DNA from: Streptomyces ossamyceticus
GTDB taxonomy: Bacteria > Actinomycetota > Actinomycetes > Streptomycetales > Streptomycetaceae
Assembly (NCBI RefSeq): GCF_001418475.1
Contig: NZ_LIQX01000010.1
Span: forward strand, 8,809 to 41,287
DNA length: 32,479 nucleotides
Direction of reading: 5' to 3'
The notes below the pieces were generated by a model that had not been told where the DNA came from, did not search any database, and worked only from the letters and a program-made list of their open reading frames with translations. This document shows, in pieces, positions 32,436 to 32,479 of this stretch (the first letter of the stretch is position 1; every line of letters starts with the position of its first letter). A program made the position numbers and the translations under genes.

Positions 32436-32479
32436 TGAGTCTGTCGGACTTTGTGTGGTCCTGGGGGTGGGTGGGGCCG

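Overview
The window is high-GC actinobacterial DNA and almost certainly comes from a Streptomyces chromosome. Codons are strongly GC-biased at the third position. Many starts are GTG, and one is TTG. Shine-Dalgarno sequences are of the GGAGG type. The content is typical of the genus: a polyketide-type biosynthetic cluster, a giant LuxR-type ATPase regulator, Tat-exported oxidoreductase and glycosidases, and lipoproteins.

Left part (1-14496, all on the minus strand): a compact biosynthetic operon. In transcription order it encodes an FkbH-like glyceryl-ACP synthase, a 105-aa membrane-associated small protein, a fatty acyl-AMP ligase (FAAL), two large acyl-CoA dehydrogenases, an ACP, a single KS-AT-ACP polyketide synthase module, then (after a 210-bp gap holding an inverted repeat) a KAS III-like enzyme, a second ACP, a stand-alone E2-type acyltransferase and a 4'-phosphopantetheinyl transferase that runs off the left edge. 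FkbH + ACP + KAS III + E2-type acyltransferase is the known tetronate-forming set. FAAL + ACP + two dehydrogenases is the set that activates and desaturates fatty acids for lipopeptides. One KS-AT-ACP module with no reductive domain and no thioesterase would supply the beta-ketoacyl chain. I infer a fatty-acid-primed, unsaturated 3-acyl-tetronate, possibly with a 5-methylene group. This is the most interesting system in the window. A SARP-like direct repeat sits in the promoter region at its head.

Middle (14785-23809): a divergent 78-aa unknown gene; a 411-bp gene-free stretch with tandem repeats; a two-gene molybdenum hydroxylase (2Fe-2S small subunit and Tat-exported large subunit); a divergent LAL-type regulator with an internal 27-bp tandem repeat; a secreted protein; a GtrA-like membrane protein; and two lipoproteins. 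The second lipoprotein has lost its stop codon in frame.

Right part (24061-32318): an exported carbohydrate-degradation locus. It has a GH27 enzyme with a ricin-type lectin domain, translationally coupled to a GH43 enzyme with an AbfB arabinose-binding domain, then a small secreted protein, a tRNA-Gly(UCC)-like gene with an unusual T-loop followed by a strong hairpin, and a convergent LacZ-type GH2 enzyme carrying an inserted LamG-like domain. A 15-bp palindromic operator occurs at the GH27 promoter and again, in reverse orientation, after the GH43 gene. Together these enzymes suggest removal of galactose and arabinose side chains from plant arabinogalactan or gum.
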